A DNA stretch of 64,000 bases from Marinifaba aquimaris (GTDB taxonomy: Bacteria; Pseudomonadota; Gammaproteobacteria; Enterobacterales; Alteromonadaceae). Positions within the stretch are counted from its first letter, which is position 1; every line of letters begins with the position of its first letter. Location: the NCBI RefSeq assembly GCF_013328345.1, contig NZ_JABULX010000007.1:62001-126000 (forward strand), in the 5' to 3' direction. Below the pieces are notes generated by a model, which saw only the letters and a list, made by a program, of their open reading frames with translations, was not told the DNA's origin and ran no database searches. Of the stretch, positions 63,319 to 64,000 are shown one piece after another. Both the position numbers and the translations under genes were made by a program.

Positions 63319-64000
63319 GATAACGCCTCATCACCATCAAGTTGGTTCAAACCATCGTTGAACATCATGCCTTTTTTCAGTGTTAATGTACGGTACTTCA
63401 TCCGGGCAATTAAGCCCAAGTCATGGGTCGCAATTAAAACGGATACACCTACACTGTTGAACTCTTCAAATAGGTTAATAATTTCCATGGATAATTTAGG
63501 ATCTAAATTACCTGTTGGCTCATCGGCAAGCAGAATAGGCGGTTTAGTTACAACGGCTCGTGCAATCCCTACCCTTTGCTGTTCACCGCCAGACAACATC
63601 TGAGGGTAGTAACGCACTTTATCTAGTAAACCCACTTTATCTAAAGAAGCATGTACGCGCTTGCGGATTTCCTTGGGCGAATGACACGCTTCAATAATCA
63701 AAGGCAAAGCCACGTTATCAAAAACGGTTTTGTCTCTTAACAATCTGTGGTTTTGGAAAATCATCCCGATATCACGGCGAACAAAAGGCACTTGTTTACT
63801 ATCGACAGTACTTAAATCGTGACTATTAATGAAAACCTTACCTGCTGAGGGGCGTTCCATTAGGGAAATAAGTTTGAGTAGCGTACTTTTACCGGCACCC
63901 GAGTGGCCCGTTAAAAAAGCCATTTCACCGGCTTCGAGATTAAAGCTTACTTTTTGCAGCGCTTGATGGCCGCCAGCGTAGGTTTTAGAAACTTGATCAA
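63315..64000 (-). CDS. ftsE: Cell division ATP-binding protein FtsE, 5' end outside window
   Basis: The reading frame continues to the window edge: DQVSKTYAGGHQALQKVSFN precedes the internal Met at 63923, matching the E. coli N-terminus, so only about four residues are missing. ABC motifs: Walker A LTGHSGAGKST, Q-loop MIFQNHRLL, signature LSGGEQQRVGIARAVV, Walker B ILLADEPTGNLD, and His switch ATHDLG. Works with FtsX. Confidence 0.96.
   Translation of the reverse strand, partial: DQVSKTYAGGHQALQKVSFNLEAGEMAFLTGHSGAGKSTLLKLISLMERPSAGKVFINSHDLSTVDSKQVPFVRRDIGMIFQNHRLLRDKTVFDNVALPLIIEACHSPKEIRKRVHASLDKVGLLDKVRYYPQMLSGGEQQRVGIARAVVTKPPILLADEPTGNLDPKLSMEIINLFEEFNSVGVSVLIATHDLGLIARMKYRTLTLKKGMMFNDGLNQLDGDEALS

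Overview
The window is ordinary chromosome of a marine-type gammaproteobacterium. The best guess is order Alteromonadales (Colwelliaceae/Alteromonadaceae-like). The reasons are a modest GC content, gene order close to E. coli and Shewanella around aceE-pdhR-ampDE-nadC-pil-coaE-zapD-yacG-mutT-secA-lpxC-dcw, a DciA-type helicase loader gene, and a TonB receptor / PrnA-like flavoprotein / SapC / N-acetylglucosamine block typical of that order. The genus cannot be fixed by eye. I see no prophage, transposase, CRISPR array, tRNA or rRNA.

Layout. 1-4.2 kb: start of aceE, its regulator pdhR with a textbook PdhR box, ampE-ampD, a membrane-anchored retropepsin-like protein and nadC. 4.6-10.8 kb: type IV pilus genes pilA-pilB-pilC-pilD running into coaE-zapD-yacG. 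10.9-16.6 kb, mostly minus strand: mutT, secA, an M23 peptidase and lpxC, with dciA on the plus strand. 16.9-33.8 kb, minus strand: the complete division and cell-wall (dcw) cluster mraZ-rsmH-ftsL-ftsI-murE-murF-mraY-murD-ftsW-murG-murC-ddl-ftsQ-ftsA-ftsZ, headed by a three-repeat MraZ operator. 34-41 kb: a lactonase-like propeller protein; a 2OG-Fe oxygenase / PLP enzyme / Lrp regulator unit; a transglutaminase-like TPR lipoprotein; a cytochrome b562-like lipoprotein; a YbiB-like protein; and RNase P RNA. 41-46 kb: a DUF6445-like protein with rsmI, then lpoA-yraN-diaA-dolP. 46.4-57.7 kb: a GlcNAc/chitin-sugar block with a TonB receptor, two tryptophan-halogenase-like flavoproteins, SapC, a sugar kinase, a SIS-type deaminase, nagA and nagX. 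57.7-64 kb: a diguanylate cyclase, a TetR regulator, a Cys-cluster protein, rpoH, an EAL/HDOD protein, ftsX and partial ftsE.

The genes mostly serve envelope growth: precursor synthesis (mur, ddl, mraY), septal machinery (fts, zapD, lpoA), recycling (ampD), LPS (lpxC) and secretion (secA). The GlcNAc block supplies an outer-membrane receptor and the route GlcNAc -> GlcNAc-6-P -> GlcN-6-P -> Fru-6-P. It contains no recognisable inner-membrane permease other than possibly NagX, and no NagR.

The most notable signals are two tandem CIRCE-like operators directly upstream of rpoH, and a second halogenase-like protein in which the catalytic lysine position reads Glu. Others are the uncharacterised oxygenase/PLP/Lrp module, MraZ-type repeats present in both orientations upstream of mraZ, a candidate repressor operator at the TonB receptor start site, and three evenly spaced PdhR half-sites upstream of pdhR. 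Several start codons were moved from the longest open frame on ribosome-site and family grounds (nadC, pilC, yacG, secA, ftsZ, murC, murE, the 2OG oxygenase, lpoA, yraN, dolP, the SIS deaminase, nagA, the GGDEF protein, the YkgJ-like protein).
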